DNA of 64,000 bases from RGIG4079 sp045531405 (GTDB lineage Bacteria; Bacteroidota; Bacteroidia; Bacteroidales; Muribaculaceae): assembly GCA_045531405.1 (NCBI GenBank), contig JAZSDX010000044.1, forward strand, positions 1 through 64,000, given 5' to 3'. The translations under genes were made by a program, and so were the position numbers. Below the pieces are notes generated by a model, which was not told where the DNA came from, ran no database searches, and worked only from the letters and a program-made list of their open reading frames with translations. Position 1 is the stretch's first letter; each line of letters opens with the position of its first letter. Positions 51,764-61,301 of this stretch are shown in pieces.

Positions 51764-52312
51764 ATGGAAATTAAGCCTAAATCAGTATTTCGTCGTGGTG
51801 CCGAAGATGGCATGTGGTTTGGACTATACCTTAGCATAATGTTTATTTTCACTGCATTAGCCACTACAATCCCTTTCATCGGATTCTTATCCACGATAAT
51901 GGCATTAGCAGTACCTGTATATGCGTTTATTACGTTGCGTAAAGGGTTTATTGAAAATGGTTGTTTCTACACTTTTTCAGAGATATGGACTCATGGCATC
52001 GTACTTTTTGCTTGTGGCACGCTAATAATGGCATTAACAATCGTAGTATATATGACTTGGATTGACCCCAACTTTATCTATGACCAATGCATTATCGCCA
52101 TCAACACCTACAAAACAATCGGAGGAGAAATGGGCAATGAGGTTGCTTCGACTCTTGAAAAAGCTATTGAGCAAAACCTTCTACCTACTCCTATTTCGCT
52201 CGCCGGAAACATATTATCGTTTAGCATATTTAGTGGGTCGATATTATCAATGATACTCGCACCTATCATTCGTTTCTTTCGCCCTAAAAAAAATAATAGC
52301 ATTTCTCAGTAA
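51764..52312 (+). CDS. DUF4199 family membrane protein
   Basis: 182 residues with four hydrophobic segments (about 17-40 MWFGLYLSIMFIFTALATTI, 43-60, 75-98, and 145-170). The pattern of a four-helix protein with a long loop between helices 3 and 4 fits DUF4199, common in Bacteroidota and often beside a GT2 gene as here (16-base gap). Possibly assists the glycosyltransferase; unproven. Confidence 0.8.
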   Translation: MEIKPKSVFRRGAEDGMWFGLYLSIMFIFTALATTIPFIGFLSTIMALAVPVYAFITLRKGFIENGCFYTFSEIWTHGIVLFACGTLIMALTIVVYMTWIDPNFIYDQCIIAINTYKTIGGEMGNEVASTLEKAIEQNLLPTPISLAGNILSFSIFSGSILSMILAPIIRFFRPKKNNSISQ

Positions 52313-52328
52313 TAAAATTTCAAACACT

Positions 52329-53294
52329 ATGGATATATCGGTAATCGTACCTCTTTACAACGAAGCAGAATCACTTCCTGAACTTGAAGCATGGATACGC
52401 CAAGTAATGGCCGAAAACAATTTCACTTATGAGATTATTTTCATCAACGATGGCAGCACCGACAATTCTTGGCAAGTGATTCGCTCTCTTCAAAAAAACA
52501 ACCCTTCGGTCAAGGGTGTATGTTTTCGTCGCAACTATGGCAAATCTCCGGCCTTGAACACCGGTTTTGCTCGAGCAAATGGCGATGTCATTATCACAAT
52601 GGATGCCGACTTGCAAGATAGTCCCGATGAAATACCCGAACTTTATCGCATGATTACCGAAGACGACTACGACTTAGTTTCGGGATGGAAACAAAAACGT
52701 TATGACCCTCTATCAAAAACAATTCCCACAAAACTATTCAATGCCACAGCTCGCAAAGTGAGCGGCATCAAGAATCTACACGACTTCAATTGTGGACTAA
52801 AAGCCTATCGCAAAAAAGTGGTGAAACACATTGAAGTATATGGCGATATGCACCGCTATATCCCCTATCTTGCCAAGCTTGCCGGATTTAACAAAATTGG
52901 AGAAAAAGTGGTTCATCATCAAGCTCGCAAATATGGTTTTACCAAATTTGGGCTTGATCGATTTGTCAATGGGTATCTCGACCTTGCGACATTGTGGTTT
53001 ACCGGCAAATTCGGAGTTAAACCCATGCACTTTTTCGGGCTACTTGGCAGTTTGATGTTTATCTTAGGCTTATTAGCAGTTGTTATCGTTGGAGGCATGA
53101 AACTATACAATATGTATAGTGGCAACACATATCATCTTGTAACCGAATCTCCCTATTTCTATCTATCACTCGTAACAATGATTATCGGCACTCAACTATT
53201 CCTTGCCGGCTTTGTGGGAGAATTGGTTGTTCGCAACTCTCCTCGTCGCAACGACTACGAAATCGAAGAAGAACTCAATATCAAAAACGACTAA
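52329..53294 (+). CDS. Membrane-anchored family 2 glycosyltransferase (DPM1/GtrB-like)
   Basis: 321 residues. DISVIVPLYNEAESLPELE and IFINDGSTDNSW open the GT-A domain, and MDADLQDSPDEIPEL holds the DxD metal site. Two C-terminal membrane segments (FFGLLGSLMFILGLLAVVIV and YLSLVTMIIGTQLFLAGFVG) are typical of polyprenyl-phosphate sugar transferases. Likely makes an undecaprenyl-phosphate-linked sugar for surface glycans. Operon with DUF4199. Confidence 0.93.
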   Translation: MDISVIVPLYNEAESLPELEAWIRQVMAENNFTYEIIFINDGSTDNSWQVIRSLQKNNPSVKGVCFRRNYGKSPALNTGFARANGDVIITMDADLQDSPDEIPELYRMITEDDYDLVSGWKQKRYDPLSKTIPTKLFNATARKVSGIKNLHDFNCGLKAYRKKVVKHIEVYGDMHRYIPYLAKLAGFNKIGEKVVHHQARKYGFTKFGLDRFVNGYLDLATLWFTGKFGVKPMHFFGLLGSLMFILGLLAVVIVGGMKLYNMYSGNTYHLVTESPYFYLSLVTMIIGTQLFLAGFVGELVVRNSPRRNDYEIEEELNIKND

Positions 53295-53307
53295 TCGCTA
53301 TCACGCC

Positions 53308-53835
53308 ATGAGTTTCAATAATCTTGCAAAATCCCGATACTCTTGTCGCAACTTTGATCGTGACAAAATTGTCAATCGCGACCTCTTGACAAGAATCATT
53401 GATTCTGCACGGCTTGCGCCATCGGCTTGCAATCGTCAGCCCTGGATTTTCATTGTTGTTGATGATTGTTGCGAAGTATCCACTCGACAAGCAGTAATTG
53501 AAAGCTACAATCGTCCGTGGATGAACAACGCACCTGCATTTATTATAGCTTGTGGCAATCACGACGAAGCGTGGCATAGACCTGCCGATGATAAAGATCA
53601 CACCGACATTGACCTCTCAATAGCCATTGAGCATATATGCCTCGCTGCAACCAACGCAGGGTTAGGCACTTGTTGGGTATGTAATTTTGATGTAGAGAAA
53701 ATATCTCATAGCCTCAATATTCCATCTCACATAGAGCCAATAGCCATCATTCCGATTGGCTATTCTGCCGATAGCAACATCCCATCAAAAAATCGAAAAG
53801 AATTAGAACAAATCATCAAATGGGGAAAATTCTAA
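53308..53835 (+). CDS. Nitroreductase family protein
   Basis: FMN-dependent oxidoreductase, 175 residues from ATG 53308 (MSFNNLAKSRYSCRNFD). SRYSCRNFDRDKI is the FMN-phosphate motif, ARLAPSACNRQPW the second binding site, and NAGLGTCWVCNFD the glycine-rich loop. The physiological substrate is not predictable. The end overlaps the next gene by 16 bases. Confidence 0.92.
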   Translation: MSFNNLAKSRYSCRNFDRDKIVNRDLLTRIIDSARLAPSACNRQPWIFIVVDDCCEVSTRQAVIESYNRPWMNNAPAFIIACGNHDEAWHRPADDKDHTDIDLSIAIEHICLAATNAGLGTCWVCNFDVEKISHSLNIPSHIEPIAIIPIGYSADSNIPSKNRKELEQIIKWGKF

Positions 53836-54308
53836 ACCATATAATAGCATTAGCAATAATATTTTTGGCAAGTTGCATCTATTCATGCAACACCGACGGA
53901 TGTACCGAGAACCAGAGTAGCATTCCATTGGCAGGCTTCTATTCTTCTGAAAATGGGACTGCAATCTCTGTCAGCTCTCTTGAAATAATAGGCATAGGTG
54001 CAATATGCGACTCCATATTAAACAACAGCATTTCCGCTATCCAACAAGTTTATTTACCTCTTCGTTCAACACAGAACAACACGGCCTATCGTTTTCAATA
54101 TAACGATTCTATCATTTATTGCGACACTATATGGTTTGAATATAATTCAACACCCTATTTTGCTTCAGAAGAATGTGGTGCGATGTATCGATATACTATC
54201 ACCTCGACACGTTATACCAATTTTTTTATTGACTCGGTCATTGTTACCGACCCTGAAATTACAAATATAGATGTGGAACGCATTAAAATTTATTTCAAAA
54301 CCAACTAA
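53820..54308 (+). CDS. DUF6452 family lipoprotein
   Basis: 162 residues. MGKILNHIIALAIIFLASC gives an SPII-type signal with cysteine 19, though a second cysteine at 23 (IYSC) could serve instead. The mature part is beta-rich (GTAISVSSLEIIGIG ... IYCDTIWFEYNSTPYFASEECG) with a conserved ECG. Found in my memory directly before DUF6048 genes, as here, so the two probably work together at the cell envelope. Confidence 0.7.
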   Translation: MGKILNHIIALAIIFLASCIYSCNTDGCTENQSSIPLAGFYSSENGTAISVSSLEIIGIGAICDSILNNSISAIQQVYLPLRSTQNNTAYRFQYNDSIIYCDTIWFEYNSTPYFASEECGAMYRYTITSTRYTNFFIDSVIVTDPEITNIDVERIKIYFKTN

Positions 54309-54322
54309 TCATTTTTTAACTA

Positions 54323-55258
54323 ATGCGACACCATATATTAATTGCAATAATATCTCTATTGGCTATAACGATAAATAGCCATGCACAAAGACGAATCAAT
54401 CCGGTTGAGACTCCAGCCACACAAACCACGGCTGTAAACCTCAACCCCAAAGACACTACCATTGCGCCCGACCCGTCAAAAATGCCCAACATCATTCATC
54501 TTCACGATGACAAAGGCAATGTTGTTTATGTTGACACAGTCACAGGAGAGGAATTCATCGACTCAACAACCATCAAACAAAAAACTGAGAATACATATCC
54601 CCTCCTCGATGAAATTACAATAGGGCTTAATATTTGGGACCCAGCGATGCGTTGTTTTGGTCAGAAATATGGGCTTTTTGATATTTGGGCCGAACTCAGC
54701 CTTCATAACCGATTCAAACCAATCATTGAATTTGGACTTGGGGCAGCATCTTATTCCCCCGAAGATAGAAATTATACCTACAAAAGTGGCATCTCTCCAT
54801 TTTTCAAAATAGGTGCAAACTATAACTTTTTATTCAATAAAGAAAAAGAATATCAATTCTATGCCGGATTGAGATATGGGTTCTCTCCTTTCTCTTTTGA
54901 AATAACCGACGTTAAAATTGATAACCCTTATTGGAATGAGAATTACACGACTTCGATTCCCTCCCAAAAATCAAATGTGGGTTATGGAGAAATCGTAATT
55001 GGGCTAAAATTACAAATACATAAACAATGGTCGCTCGGTTGGGCTTTTAAGTATCACGTTATTCTCCACGAAAGCAAATGCGCATATGGAGAACCTTGGT
55101 ATATTCCCGGATTTGGCACTCGTGGCGGTTCTCTTACCGGTGCGTTCAATGTAATGTACACAATCCCCTGGGGGAAGAAAAAGACAATTGCCAATCATAA
55201 CTCCGAAATCGAGACACCTAATCACCCCGAGCCACCCATTCCTTCTTCCAATCGATGA
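54323..55258 (+). CDS. DUF6048 family outer-membrane protein
   Basis: 311 residues. The signal peptide ends at INSHA with QRR following. A Pro/Thr-rich linker (about 25-90) leads to a beta-barrel-like C-domain (EITIGLNIWDPAMRCFGQKY, IEFGLGAASYSPEDRNY, YQFYAGLRYGFSPFSFEI, YGEIVIGLKLQIHKQWSLGW). The last 25 residues are Pro-rich and hydrophilic. Its stop overlaps the next start by four bases (ATGA). Confidence 0.75.
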   Translation: MRHHILIAIISLLAITINSHAQRRINPVETPATQTTAVNLNPKDTTIAPDPSKMPNIIHLHDDKGNVVYVDTVTGEEFIDSTTIKQKTENTYPLLDEITIGLNIWDPAMRCFGQKYGLFDIWAELSLHNRFKPIIEFGLGAASYSPEDRNYTYKSGISPFFKIGANYNFLFNKEKEYQFYAGLRYGFSPFSFEITDVKIDNPYWNENYTTSIPSQKSNVGYGEIVIGLKLQIHKQWSLGWAFKYHVILHESKCAYGEPWYIPGFGTRGGSLTGAFNVMYTIPWGKKKTIANHNSEIETPNHPEPPIPSSNR

Positions 55259-56001
55259 AAACCAAACGCATAATTATCATTGGAGCCTCTTCGGGACTTG
55301 GAGAAGCATTGACTGCCCAATTTGCACAATTAGGGTGGATTATTGGCATTGCCGCTCGTCGCATTGAGGCATTAACCAACTTGCAACAAAAATTCCCTCA
55401 ATCAATAATTGCTACTCAACAAATTGATGTAACGAAGGCTGATGCCGGAGAAAAACTCATTAATCTGATTGAAAAGATAGGAGGGATGGACACCTTGTTG
55501 CTGGCGTCGGGAATCGGGTCACAAAATCCCTCACTCGACATTGATACCGAGCTAAATACCGTTGCAACTAACTCACTTGGGTTTACTCACATTGTTGACA
55601 CAGCATTTAATTACTTCCGCAACCGTGCTCTTAACGAGAAACCCGGACAAATAGCAGTTATTTCCTCTATTGCCGGAACTATGGGACTTGGCATTGCTCC
55701 TTCTTATAGTGCAACAAAACGATATCAACGGCACTACATTGATGCACTTGAGCAACTCGCTCATTTTGAAAAAGTAAATGTAAAATTCACCGACATACGT
55801 CCGGGTTTTGTTGACACACCACTGCTCAACAACTGTCGAAAATTCCCTATGCTCATGAGTGTAGATTATGCCACACCTCGCATCTCAAGAGCAATCCTAC
55901 GAAGAAAACGTGTAGCAATCATCGATTGGCGCTGGCGCTTAGTAGTCGCATTTTGGCATTTGATACCTCGTTTCATTTGGCGATATTTTCCCGCCAAATA
56001 G
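55255..56001 (+). CDS. Short-chain dehydrogenase/reductase
   Basis: 248 residues. The Rossmann motif is IIGASSGLGEALTAQF; the catalytic serine is in AVISSIAGTMG and the YxxxK pair in SYSATKRYQRHY. The usual NNAG is LASGIG. A hydrophobic aromatic C-terminus (WRWRLVVAFWHLIPRFIW) suggests membrane association. Substrate unknown. Last gene of the DUF4199 operon. Confidence 0.9.
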   Translation: MKTKRIIIIGASSGLGEALTAQFAQLGWIIGIAARRIEALTNLQQKFPQSIIATQQIDVTKADAGEKLINLIEKIGGMDTLLLASGIGSQNPSLDIDTELNTVATNSLGFTHIVDTAFNYFRNRALNEKPGQIAVISSIAGTMGLGIAPSYSATKRYQRHYIDALEQLAHFEKVNVKFTDIRPGFVDTPLLNNCRKFPMLMSVDYATPRISRAILRRKRVAIIDWRWRLVVAFWHLIPRFIWRYFPAK

Positions 56002-56150
56002 CTCTAAAATTATGTATTTCAGCTAATAATACACTCTTTCTCGTAAATTTGCTTTGCGATGAAAAAATATAGTATTAAATTTGCGAACATAATACCTACC
56101 ATATTACTTATATCGAATCAGAGTTGAATTCATCAAAAAACACAATAATA

Positions 56151-59100
56151 ATGAAATCTAATTATTTGAAATCATTAATGCTCATTATGGCATTAATGTG
56201 GTCTTTTCAGTTTAACACATTTGCGCAAAACGCATTCGCTTACGACATATCGGCAGCCGCCACAAGCAACCCCTCGGTATGTCAAGTGACATATTCACTC
56301 AATACAGCTGCCACAAGTGCTGTTATCGAGGTTTATAGCAACGACAATAAGGAAACCAAATTGTTTGAGGTTGTAGGAACTACTTCTGCCGGAGTGAATA
56401 AGGTAAATGTTTCGTTTATGGGTAAAAATGTCCCTCTTGGCACATACTGGTTCAAAATCAGAGTTACCAGCACAAATGTTTCTCAACCCACAATTAATTC
56501 AAAAATCGTAAAAATGTGGTCACCATACGGTATTGCCATCGACAACCACCCCGAAAGTGAGCATTTTGGACGAATACTTATTACCGAAAGTCATGTTGGT
56601 ATTAATAATCAAACTTCAGGTTACGTTTCCTCTCAAGACGTAGGGATTGGTGTCGGCATATACGCATTCGACCCGCAATTGAATAGCATCAAAAACTCAA
56701 ATGGTAAAAATGGATTTACAGGGGGGCTTACACTTGCCACTGCCAGCGATACTTACCCTTCAGGTTCAAAGGTTCTAGATCCCAAACGATTAGAATATTC
56801 TGAAGACGGAAAACGATTATTCCTATCAAGAGCGGGCGTCAAAGCTCCCGGTGTATATGAATTAGACCCCGATAATCTTGAAGCCGGTGCAAAATCAATA
56901 TTTAGCGGCACATTAAACACGTCAACCGGTCTTATTTCCACAAGCAGTGGCACTGTGATTACCGGGCCGGCACATGGCATGGACGTATATGGTTCCGGCT
57001 CGGACCTAAAAATTGCTGTATATGCAATTGAGACCGGTTATACACCTTTGACATCAAAAGGACAATTAGGCAAAGCATTTGTTTATAATCTTGGGAATGC
57101 TACATTATGGACCACTGCGCCTTCCCATACATTAGACATCTTGAATTTTGGTTCGTATGAATGTGCTTGGTTGACAAATGAATATGCCGGAGTTCTTTTT
57201 GATAAGGACGCAAAGGGGGTTTTTGTTTATCAAGGACGCGACAATCCGGGACAGGTATCGGGTGGTACATCTACAACCGGAACACTAAAAGACTACTCCT
57301 ATCTGCATTTTAATTTAACCAATAATACAGCCGACTATGCCGATGAAAGCAAGCGCAAAATATCTATTATGGAGTGGAATCACGACAAAACACTCCTTGC
57401 AATACAGCAATATAATGATGAGGACTACAACTCTGATGGGACTTCAACTAAAGCCGGCCGCATAAAAGTGTATCGGGTAACATACAATAATGATGGTACA
57501 CACTTGACATGGAGTGAGCCAATATATGATGATGTTGTAACCAATGTGGGGTATAACGTGACAACTCTTGCATGGGATTATGCAAATAACCTTTATTTTG
57601 GGGGCAATAGTAATGAATATGTAGGCTCTATCGCTATGCCTCGCACGAGTGGTGATGTGACGACTCCGGCTCGCAGTTCTGTGACATTCGACCTCACTGC
57701 CATTGGAGCAAGCAATGTGCAGGCAGTGGGTGTAAAAACCAATGCATTAACCTCGGCAAAAAGTATTGATGTAACATGGAATGCCCCTATTCATGGAACA
57801 GTAGCATCATATGAGGTTCAATATAAGACATCGGAACAAGCCACTTGGACTTCACTTGGTTCTGTATCAAATACTAGCTACACATACAGCCTTACAGCAG
57901 ATGCTCAACTTGACGAGACTTACACTTTTAATATTATCCCCACATTTACCACCGGGGAGGTTGGTGCAAACAGTTCTTCAAACACTATTACCGACTATTC
58001 TCCTTCAACGCCTATCGATGTAACTGTAGCGCAACAAATGGAGGACGGCAAACACTCTTTCAACCTCACTGTTGATGCAACAATCAACAGCACCAATATC
58101 GCAAAAAACACATGTTATAATGTGAATGCCATTGATTTAGCAAGCAAATATATTCTTGTCATTACACAAGAATTGGCTGATATTGCAACAAGTGTAACCA
58201 ATGCCAATGGTAATGCATTGACGGTGCAATATGGCTCGGTTATTTCAACCGAAAACGGGATTGAAACAACTCAAGACGCTTATTTTATTGAAGTTGATGC
58301 CGATGCAACCACTAAGGATATGCCTACCGTAATATTCCATAATGTGGAACCCACAGCAACATACCCCATTGAAGTATATCTCAACGCCTATTCATCAATC
58401 GATGAAAACAAGGGCAACCTCACCTCAACCGGATGGACCTATCTCCATTACACCAAAGCCTCGGTTACTTCGACCGCAATGATAATGCCTGGCACGACAT
58501 TCTCATTTGGTAATGTAAGTATTGTAACCCTTGATGAAAATCCGGTAAGCACAACCAATGAAGATATGCCAATGGGGGCATTCCGAGAAGTAAACTCTAC
58601 AGAGCCAACCAATCCTGTCACATACAATAAAGCTAACTATATTGCCACTTCGGGCAATGTGATTCAAGCACTAAATGTTACCGATGAGGTTCTTGAAAAT
58701 TGGAACACCACTTATGATATTGACCTTATTCACGGCTCAACAACCCATGAGTATAATGCAATCACAGCAAGTAATTCCCAAATCACGGTCGATTTCGAAT
58801 ACCTCCCCATTGACTATACCGTTGACTATGGCAAAGACAAACGTGGTTACAATCGCGCTAACGACAACACCACATTTGTGGCTAAGGTTGACGTAAACTA
58901 CACTCGTAATAATGTGACCCAAACAATCACGGACGTTACCGATGGCAGCGAATTGGTTTTGGCATCAAGTGAGTTTATGCCAACTATTGAAATCAGCAAT
59001 AGCAACGGTGTATTGATTAAGAAAACCGAGACCCACTATGATGACAACTGCAAAGACGCCGATGGTAACTACATCAATGGTGGTTACTACAAAACATATT

Positions 59101-59750
59101 ATGATGCGACGCTGCAATTGACTTGGAGTGCACCAAATGTGTATCACCTGATTGGTTATTATGCCAATGCGGTTCAAAACGGCACACCACTTCATTGCTG
59201 GGGTCACTACTTGTCGGACGAAAATGGTGACAAGGCAAACAATTCTTGGATTGAATTTGTGCAAGGTTCTGTACTCACTGACTCACAAATAAACACGATT
59301 AACACCAATGTGTTGTCGGGCATAGGTTATACCGGTGCCAATAATTGGGCTGAATTGGCTAATATTGGTAGTCTTCCTCTTTTAGTACACTATGTTTATG
59401 CTACTAATGAAGATGACATGCTCGATGGTGAGTCTGCATCAATCAATGTGTGGATAAGCGCCGATTACCCGATTCTCATGAAAACGAAACCACAAATAAT
59501 CGTGTCGGGTGCTGTCGCTATTGATGACACCACTCCCACTATGACTGTGATACAATCTATGCCATCTTCATCAACAGCCATTTATCTTAACAATCAAAAT
59601 ATCACCACCGGAGTTGAAAACATAATGATTGAATCTCAAAAAGGCAATGTAAGATACTATAATATGCATGGTGTAGAGGTTATCAATCCATCAAATGGTG
59701 TGTTTATCAAGATTGAAGGAGAAAAAGCATCTAAAGTTATAATAAAGTAA
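56151..59750 (+). CDS. Large secreted multidomain protein with C-terminal sorting domain
   Basis: 1199 residues from ATG 56151 (MKSNYLKSLMLIMALMWSF), the start that places the signal peptide correctly (end at TFAQN). Residues about 15-125 form a beta-sandwich; 130-505 have a repetitive pattern like a beta-propeller (YGIAIDNHPESEHFGRILIT, LAWDYANNLYFGGNS). A fibronectin type III domain is at about 518-603 (SIDVTWNAPIHGTVASYEVQ). Long beta-rich regions follow, and the last 80 residues (VRYYNMHGVEVINPSNGVFI) resemble a type IX secretion or Por sorting domain. Probable surface protein; ligand unknown. Confidence 0.8.
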   Translation: MKSNYLKSLMLIMALMWSFQFNTFAQNAFAYDISAAATSNPSVCQVTYSLNTAATSAVIEVYSNDNKETKLFEVVGTTSAGVNKVNVSFMGKNVPLGTYWFKIRVTSTNVSQPTINSKIVKMWSPYGIAIDNHPESEHFGRILITESHVGINNQTSGYVSSQDVGIGVGIYAFDPQLNSIKNSNGKNGFTGGLTLATASDTYPSGSKVLDPKRLEYSEDGKRLFLSRAGVKAPGVYELDPDNLEAGAKSIFSGTLNTSTGLISTSSGTVITGPAHGMDVYGSGSDLKIAVYAIETGYTPLTSKGQLGKAFVYNLGNATLWTTAPSHTLDILNFGSYECAWLTNEYAGVLFDKDAKGVFVYQGRDNPGQVSGGTSTTGTLKDYSYLHFNLTNNTADYADESKRKISIMEWNHDKTLLAIQQYNDEDYNSDGTSTKAGRIKVYRVTYNNDGTHLTWSEPIYDDVVTNVGYNVTTLAWDYANNLYFGGNSNEYVGSIAMPRTSGDVTTPARSSVTFDLTAIGASNVQAVGVKTNALTSAKSIDVTWNAPIHGTVASYEVQYKTSEQATWTSLGSVSNTSYTYSLTADAQLDETYTFNIIPTFTTGEVGANSSSNTITDYSPSTPIDVTVAQQMEDGKHSFNLTVDATINSTNIAKNTCYNVNAIDLASKYILVITQELADIATSVTNANGNALTVQYGSVISTENGIETTQDAYFIEVDADATTKDMPTVIFHNVEPTATYPIEVYLNAYSSIDENKGNLTSTGWTYLHYTKASVTSTAMIMPGTTFSFGNVSIVTLDENPVSTTNEDMPMGAFREVNSTEPTNPVTYNKANYIATSGNVIQALNVTDEVLENWNTTYDIDLIHGSTTHEYNAITASNSQITVDFEYLPIDYTVDYGKDKRGYNRANDNTTFVAKVDVNYTRNNVTQTITDVTDGSELVLASSEFMPTIEISNSNGVLIKKTETHYDDNCKDADGNYINGGYYKTYYDATLQLTWSAPNVYHLIGYYANAVQNGTPLHCWGHYLSDENGDKANNSWIEFVQGSVLTDSQINTINTNVLSGIGYTGANNWAELANIGSLPLLVHYVYATNEDDMLDGESASINVWISADYPILMKTKPQIIVSGAVAIDDTTPTMTVIQSMPSSSTAIYLNNQNITTGVENIMIESQKGNVRYYNMHGVEVINPSNGVFIKIEGEKASKVIIK

Positions 59751-59781
59751 CCCGATATTATATTCTATCGAGTAATTCAAA

Positions 59782-59832
59782 TAATAGAGCTGACAACTAT
59801 AATGGCTGTCCGCTCTATTATTTATTGGTTTT
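59782..59832 (+). terminator. Possible terminator of the large secreted protein gene
   Basis: Perfect 9-bp arms TAATAGAGC (59782-59790) and GCTCTATTA (59812-59820), then TTTATTGGTTTT. The T-run is interrupted, so strength is uncertain. Confidence 0.5.
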
Positions 59833-59852
59833 AACACAAATCCAATAGGCTT

Positions 59853-60704
59853 TTATTCCACATAAATCATTTTACGTGTCATGCCTCCATCGATTATGAT
59901 ATTTTCACCATTGATAAAATCATTTTCAGGCATGGCAAGGAACACACACATACGTGCAATATCTTCGACTTTTCCAACTCTACGTGATGGATGTTGCAGA
60001 TGATCCTCCTCTGTCATTGCCGGATATGCCTCACTTTCAATCCACCCGGGTGAGATACAATTAATAGTTATGCCAAGCGGAGCAAGCGACATCATAAGTG
60101 CATGTGTCAACGACGCTATTCCCCCTTTAGAAGCAGCATAACCCTCTGTACCTGCTTCACTTTGTTTATATCGAGTAGAACATAGATTTATAATGCGACC
60201 ATATGCAGGTTCTCCACCTTTTTGTGTGCGATGAATTGCCAAACGGCGTGATGTAACAAAGACAGGGCGAAGATTTAGCGATAATACATTATCAAAATCC
60301 TCGATAGTCGATTCTACAAGAGGGACAAAGCCTCCAACACCCACATTATTTACAATTACATCGATATCTCCCCACGACTCAAGCAATCGAGCCATACAAG
60401 CCTCCAACGCATCTACATCACGCACATCGACAGGATGGAATTGTGCTCCGGTAGCTTGCGCAGTTGCTGCCCCCTTTTTACTATCTATATCACAAAATGC
60501 AACACGACAATCGGCCTTGCGAAAAGCCTCAACTATAGCTCGACCTATCCCCGACGCACCCCCGGTGATAAACACTCTACGCGAAGGAAATTTCACATTT
60601 ATCGTACCCGGTTTTGCCACCGATGACACTATCTTTGCTTTTAGGCTACCACCCCTTCCCGAGCGATAGTCCTCCATCTTTCGTTCCAAATAATTATCTG
60701 CCAT
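59853..60704 (-). CDS. SDR family oxidoreductase
   Basis: 283 residues. An N-terminal extension of about 40 residues (MADNYLERKMEDYRSGRGG) precedes the classical domain: VFITGGASGIGRAI, VDVRDVDALEA, IVNNVGVGG, INLCSTRYKQ (catalytic serine region), YAASKGGIASL (YxxxK) and the C-terminal NGENIIIDGGMTRKM. Typical of 3-oxoacyl-ACP reductase-like or sugar alcohol dehydrogenases; the exact substrate is open. An alternative start at residue 10 (MEDYRS) is possible because the promoter box is only 9 bases from the first ATG. Confidence 0.9.
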   Translation of the reverse strand: MADNYLERKMEDYRSGRGGSLKAKIVSSVAKPGTINVKFPSRRVFITGGASGIGRAIVEAFRKADCRVAFCDIDSKKGAATAQATGAQFHPVDVRDVDALEACMARLLESWGDIDVIVNNVGVGGFVPLVESTIEDFDNVLSLNLRPVFVTSRRLAIHRTQKGGEPAYGRIINLCSTRYKQSEAGTEGYAASKGGIASLTHALMMSLAPLGITINCISPGWIESEAYPAMTEEDHLQHPSRRVGKVEDIARMCVFLAMPENDFINGENIIIDGGMTRKMIYVE

Positions 60705-60712
60705 AATGAAAG

Positions 60713-60720
60713 CAAAGATA
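60713..60720 (-). promoter_or_regulatory. Promoter -7 box very close to the SDR start
   Basis: Leftward TATCTTTG ends 9 bases before the first ATG (60704), so transcripts would be nearly leaderless or translation starts at the second ATG (60677). Confidence 0.5.
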
Positions 60721-60804
60721 ACTAAAAATTAGAAATTAAAAATGAATAATCTTAAAATCACTCTATCTATTATAAAAATCCCGAATTAATGAGGAAAAAT
60801 GATA

Positions 60805-60812
60805 TATTTTTG
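60805..60812 (+). promoter_or_regulatory. Candidate dut promoter -7 box
   Basis: TATTTTTG, 43 bases before the chosen dut ATG; it lies within the upstream open frame and supports the later start. Confidence 0.45.
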
Positions 60813-60854
60813 TTATTTTCGCGTGATATTCCTAACTCTAAATTTTTATACATA

Positions 60855-61298
60855 ATGGACTCAGTAAAAGTAAAAATTATAAATCGTTCTTCTAACCCTC
60901 TTCCCTCTTACAGCACACTATCTTCAGCAGGGATGGACTTACGCGCTAACCTATCTGAACCTATCACACTCAAACCTCTTGAACGTGCATTAGTTCCAAC
61001 CGGAATATACATCCAACTACCTCAAGGATATGAATGTCAAATTCGCCCTCGTAGTGGTTTGGCTCTCAAACATGGTATTTCGCTCGTAAACACACCCGGC
61101 ACTATTGATGCCGACTATCGTGGTGAGATTGGTGTTATATTAATAAACCTATCTAATGAGCCATTTGTTGTAAATCATGGCGAACGCATTTGCCAAATGG
61201 TTGTTACAAACTATTCACAAGTAAATTGGTGTGAAGTTGAATCACTTGACGATTCAGAACGTGGAGCAGGTGGATTTGGGCACACCGGAGTTAACTAA
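60855..61298 (+). CDS. dut: dUTP diphosphatase
   Basis: Hydrolyses dUTP to dUMP, keeping uracil out of DNA and feeding dTMP synthesis. 147 residues from ATG 60855 (MDSVKVKIINRSSNPLP). All trimeric dUTPase motifs: SSAGMDLRANL, RPRSGLALKHGI, NTPGTIDADYRGEI, FVVNHGERICQMVV and ERGAGGFGHTG. Followed at once by the TPR gene. Confidence 0.97.
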   Translation: MDSVKVKIINRSSNPLPSYSTLSSAGMDLRANLSEPITLKPLERALVPTGIYIQLPQGYECQIRPRSGLALKHGISLVNTPGTIDADYRGEIGVILINLSNEPFVVNHGERICQMVVTNYSQVNWCEVESLDDSERGAGGFGHTGVN

Positions 61299-61301
61299 AA
61301 A

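Noticed and set aside
57811..58023. Small + strand frames inside the 1199-residue protein gene
   Set aside because: Shadows in other frames of a continuous, domain-bearing coding sequence.
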